Notes under the pieces: model-generated
The model's input: the letters and a program-made list of their open reading frames with translations, nothing else
Database searches by the model: none
Told to the model about the DNA's origin: nothing
Source: Paraglomus occultum
Taxonomy: Eukaryota; Glomeromycota; Glomeromycetes; Paraglomerales; Paraglomeraceae
DNA: 18,103 nt
Assembly (NCBI GenBank): GCA_910592205.1
Contig: CAJVPJ010000721.1
Coordinates: forward strand, 1 to 18,103
Direction: 5' to 3'
Made by a program: the position numbers and the translations under genes
Part shown: in pieces, positions 14,701 through 18,103 of the stretch
Layout: the number at the start of each line of letters is the position of its first letter
Position numbering within the stretch: position 1 is the first letter of the stretch

Positions 14701-17700
14701 TGGCTTCAACGGTGCGAAGAGCTCATATAGATACCGCTTCGCAGATCGAATACTTGCGCGATGTACTACTCCATTCGCCCGATAGAGCTTGGAGTCATAT
14801 CCGCTTGATCGGTGTACCTATACCAACGTTTTCAGACGCTAAGCAACAACCGTCATCCAAGCCACAGTCAAAGAACACAACACAAGGAAAGACCAGACAA
14901 CCATCACCGATATTAAGAAACTTTCTTGCAAATTCACCTGTAACAGCTGCTTCAGAATCTTCGATATCGTTCCGTGACCGTGCCTCCTCTGTCTCCTCAA
15001 TTAGTTCTATGAGATCTACAAAAACACTGACAGCTCCTGTTCGGAAGAAATCTGCTGGACATCGTCTCATGAAGACGCTTGGTTTCGGATCGGGCAATCG
15101 TGGGGCAGGTTCAGCCGCCGACGCTTCAGTTCCGGTACCGCCTGTTTTCCAAATGACAAACAAAGAGCCCAAACGATCATCGACAAAATTGGACAAAGGT
15201 CTTGTGGACGAAGTCCAAGAACCAGATAGCGCGGTTGACTTGGCGAATATTACTGATGATGTTTTGAGTTCTTCCCCGACGGATAATATTGTATTGGCGG
15301 AATTGCCGACTGTATTTCTTTCACGTCCTTTGACACCCAGCTTTGTCTTGACTCCGAATGATAGTAGATCGGTTACACCGAGTGACACGATTGGTAATGC
15401 ATCAAGCGCAAATGTCAGTTCTGCTTATAACTCTCAAAGGACGTCCACTAGCACTCTGACGGATGCGACGTCCATTTCTGAGATTGTTGAAGGTGTAGAA
15501 GAGAAAAACTGGCGAGAATCAGATGCTGTAGAACAGGAATCGAACGTTGTGGATGAAGGCAAGCCAGATGAAATCATCGATACTCTAGTCGAAACCAGCC
15601 CGCAGGTTACGATTTCAACCGAAGAAGATATCAAGACTGTTTTGATTGTAACGGAAACTGAAACTGAAGACAAATCGGATGGCAAGGAAATTATCGAAAT
15701 CGAAGAAGATGTAAAAGTCGAGCATGATGAAGGCGCAATGGCTATCATTGTCTCAAACTTCGATAACGATTCTTATTCAAAAGCTGAAGAAGGATCCGAT
15801 GCAGAAATTGAGACTAGTGATGACATTTTCTTTGACGACGAATCTCAGCAAAACTTTGAGCAAGAGTCTTCTACTGAAACCAATGTATGTGATAACTTGT
15901 CCGAAGTTGAAACTCAAAAGTCCGAACAAGAGTCTGGCAAAGTCGCTGAATTTGATGAACCGCTACCCATAAGCGCTGAAACCGAGGTATTCGGTGAAGA
16001 TATTTCCCAATTGTCCCGTGAAGAGGCCTCGATGTATACATTGTTGAACGACGAGCCAAATGCATGCGAATCTTCCCAAATGGATGTAACTGAAATGGAG
16101 ATCACAGAAGCAGAGAGCACAGAAGTGAAAATTGCAGATGTAGAGGACATTGTAATAGAGGTGACAGAAGTAGTAGAGGTGATAGAAGTAGAGGCGACGG
16201 AAGTAGAAGTAGCAGAAACTGTAGATATCACAGACATAGAGATAGCAGAAGTTGAGTGCGCTGAAGTAGAGACAGCCGGAGTGGAAGTAGAGACACCCGA
16301 AGTGGAAGTAGGCACCGAAGTAGATATGGCTGAAGTAGATACGGCTGAAGTAGATACGGCTGAAGTGGATACAGCTGAAATGGAGATGGCTGAAGTAGAG
16401 AACACTGAAATAGAGACAGTAGAAGCAGAGATTACAGAAGTAGTGGTTGCAGAAGCGGAAAGCGCAGAGCAAGAGACAGCGAAAGTAGAGGTTGCAAAAG
16501 TGGAAAGCACGGACAAAGAGACTACAGACATAGAGACAACAGTAGACGTTACGGATGCAGAGAGCGCAGACGTAATCTCAGACTCGACGACAAGCGAACA
16601 TCATGAATGTGAGAATCATTATGTTCCACCGACTGCAGATGAAATGAAGGATGAGACAACTATCAAAGTAGAAGTCATAAATGAAACGAATCCTGTGGAT
16701 AATGGAAATTGTGAGAAATTAGAATCATCTGAATCCACAGTAGAAAAGTCTATCGAAAAACAAATCAATGAGCAACCGACCGAAGAAGACATTATCGAGG
16801 AGCAGACAATCGATAAGCCTGCGGTTGAAGATCAAACTGAGAAGCAAACTGAGGCGCAAAAGGGCGAGGAGCAAACAACTGAAGAACAAGCAAGTAATGA
16901 GTCCGCTCCATCATCAACAGACTCAGCGCTAATTCCTGCTGCTGCAAAGACCAGTAAACTCTCGGCTCCGTTCACATCATCCACATCCACCACCACCACG
17001 GCAGGCTCACGAAGTCCAAGTCCTAGTTTTTCATCACTACGAGCTCAATGGGCCTCAGCTCCGTCTTCAACAGCTCCAAATTTGCATAGTCGCTCTACGT
17101 CATCGCCAGGTTCTACGTCACCGACAATAAAGCCAATAAAGAACTCGTTATCGAACATTTTTAACCAGAGTGCGTCAGTCTCGTCATCTTTCCGTTCCGC
17201 TCCTCCACCACTTCCACTCCCACCAACAACCACGCGACCAGCTCCCACACCTGCATCTTCGAACATATCAACCTCACCGCCATCAAAGATTCCTCTTGCA
17301 CACTCTCGTAACAGTTCATTCTCACCTACATCAAGTCCATCACATTCAAGAACATCTTCAAAGATCGCTGTTCCATCATCAAAGGCAACTCCTCCTCCAC
17401 TTCCGCTTCCACCTTCATCTTCTAAACTTTCAACTCCGTCTCACACTGTTCGAGAGACTCCAGTGCGGCTAGGCCCCCCACCGCTCCCCCTTCCACCATC
17501 GTCACCATTCTTTGCCAAGTTCCAGAAGCATAAAGCCATGCAAGAAGAACAGCTTGCACGTAAGAAATCACAAGAACATAATCTACAAAATTCGCTCATG
17601 CTTCAAGGCAAAGTTCAGGAAGTTCTTCAAACTATGGGTCAGGAACTACGACACAGCTCATCTTCTGACAAGCTTCACGAAAGACACATCAAGGGATTAA

Positions 17701-18103
17701 ATGAAAGAAAATCCGAGTTTTCCATAAAAGAAGCTCAAGAAAAGCTGCAACGAAGTCTGAACGAACAATTGCAAAGGGAAATAGATAAAAAGTCAGCGAA
17801 GACGGATGAGAACTCGAGTGAAAAGTTAACAGTTGACAAGACAGGCGGTCAACCACAAATCGAGTCGGAAGGAACGTCATCTGATAAGAGTCAGAGGCAA
17901 AATAGTGCAACAGCGGCAGTCATTTATCACGAGAAAGCAAAAGTTGATAACAATCAGCAGGACGATGTTCAAATCGACGGCAAAGCAGTTGAAGAATTGA
18001 ATGATAGTCAGCAAGACAATGTTCATGACAAAGCAGTTGAAGAATTGAATGATAGTCAGCAAGACAACGTTCAAATCGACGACAAAGCAGTTGAAGAATT
18101 GAA
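11730..18103 (+). CDS. large scaffold-like protein with N-terminal Ras-association-like fold, incomplete at 3' end
   Basis: Proposed exons: 11730-11737, 11947-12040, 12112-12219, 12299-12370 and 12510 to beyond 18103, all in phase and with GT-AG ends. The last intron has TACTAAC at 12479-12485. Residues about 3-50 (FCLIQVRLEGRDKPVDVEY, then SVQAVLERACKILGI, then NYALY) fit a ubiquitin-like Ras-association fold. Residues about 225-445 look globular, about 690-758 helical. Ser-rich and acidic stretches follow, then an acidic pentapeptide array (about 1286-1450). Three PPPLPLPP motifs follow (about 1659, 1722, 1750), possible SH3 or profilin ligands. A coiled coil comes next (about 1760-1858), then a tandem repeat from about 1907. 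At least 1958 residues. I infer a small-GTPase-linked scaffold; the family is not recognised. Alternatively the long exon is a separate gene starting at ATG 12600 or 12657, the short exons ending at TAA 12392-12394. Confidence 0.7.
12371..12509 (+). other. intron 4 of the large gene with consensus branch site
   Basis: The intron runs from a weak GTTAAT donor to CTCTACTACCAG. A perfect TACTAAC branch site (12479-12485) lies about 25 bases before the acceptor. Removal joins ...EEHPKK in phase to SLSSSNLSPNASKRRG and bypasses the TAA at 12392-12394. If retained, the protein ends shortly after the Ras-association-like domain. Confidence 0.6.
16083..16575 (+). repeat. degenerate 15-bp minisatellite coding acidic pentapeptides
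   Basis: About 30 in-frame units of 15 bases encode (E/D)-x-(A/T)-E-(V/I). The most regular part is near 16321-16395, where GATACGGCTGAAGTA is repeated exactly. The reading frame stays open throughout. The array lies within the large gene and produces long Ser/Thr-rich open frames on the other strand. Confidence 0.9.
17946..18103 (+). repeat. tandem coding repeat of 48-57 bp at the window end
   Basis: Units at 17946-18002 (19 codons), 18003-18050 (16 codons) and 18051 onward (cut by the window end) share QQDxV and DKAVEELN. Unit lengths differ by whole codons, so the frame is kept. The array continues outside the window. Confidence 0.92.

Noticed and set aside
14795-15748. Minus-strand open frames of 197 and 104 codons
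   Set aside because: They lie antisense within the long plus-strand coding exon and have low-complexity Ser/Val composition.
15914-16531. Long minus-strand Ser/Thr-rich open frame of 205 codons, and another at 15963-16472
   Set aside because: Both are shadows of the 15-bp acidic repeat read in antisense; the plus frame is continuous with a long coding exon.
17689-18074. Minus-strand hydrophobic frames near the window end
   Set aside because: Antisense reading of Lys/Glu/Gln codons and of the terminal tandem repeat gives artificial hydrophobic peptides.

Overview
The window looks like fungal nuclear DNA, most likely from an arbuscular mycorrhizal fungus (Glomeromycotina, Rhizophagus-like). 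The reasons are an AT-rich background, short GT-AG introns with CTAAC/CTAAT-type branch sites, and several multicopy families I recognise from such genomes: a tyrosine-recombinase-like family, a fungal kinase-like family, SAM-domain genes ending in a PD-(D/E)XK-like domain, and a small 'TLW...FYxM' helical module. Species assignment rests on memory of these families, not on a search. No CRISPR, rRNA or tRNA gene was seen.

Layout. About 1-1.6 kb holds minus-strand coding fragments: an unknown Cys-containing terminal exon, a FYxM-module exon and a possible membrane-anchor exon. About 1.8-3.1 kb holds a broken minus-strand tyrosine recombinase, divergent from an intact 78-residue Cys-rich gene, with inverted repeats between them; this could be a two-gene mobile element. 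About 3.4-4.8 kb holds a decayed kinase-like gene, cut off at its 3' end by 22-bp tandem repeats and a 36-bp perfect palindrome. About 4.9-5.3 kb holds a frameshifted second FYxM module and a foldback element. About 5.4-7.8 kb holds two minus-strand genes, a 77-residue basic protein and a six-exon SAM/nuclease-like gene. Each is preceded by a copy of the same roughly 100-bp upstream sequence. About 7.8-9.8 kb shows no supportable gene. About 9.8-11.1 kb holds weak coding signals on both strands.

From 11,730 to the end runs one large plus-strand gene. It has an 8-nt first coding exon, three short exons encoding a Ras-association/ubiquitin-like fold, and then a coding exon of more than 5.5 kb. 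That exon encodes a conserved-looking N-terminal region, Ser-rich and acidic low-complexity stretches, an acidic pentapeptide array, three identical PPPLPLPP motifs, a coiled coil and a C-terminal tandem repeat that runs off the window. It reads like a cytoplasmic scaffold or adaptor coupled to small GTPases and SH3- or profilin-type partners, but I cannot name it.

The left half is a repeat-rich, rapidly decaying accessory region. The right end is a long gene of higher GC and good coding quality.
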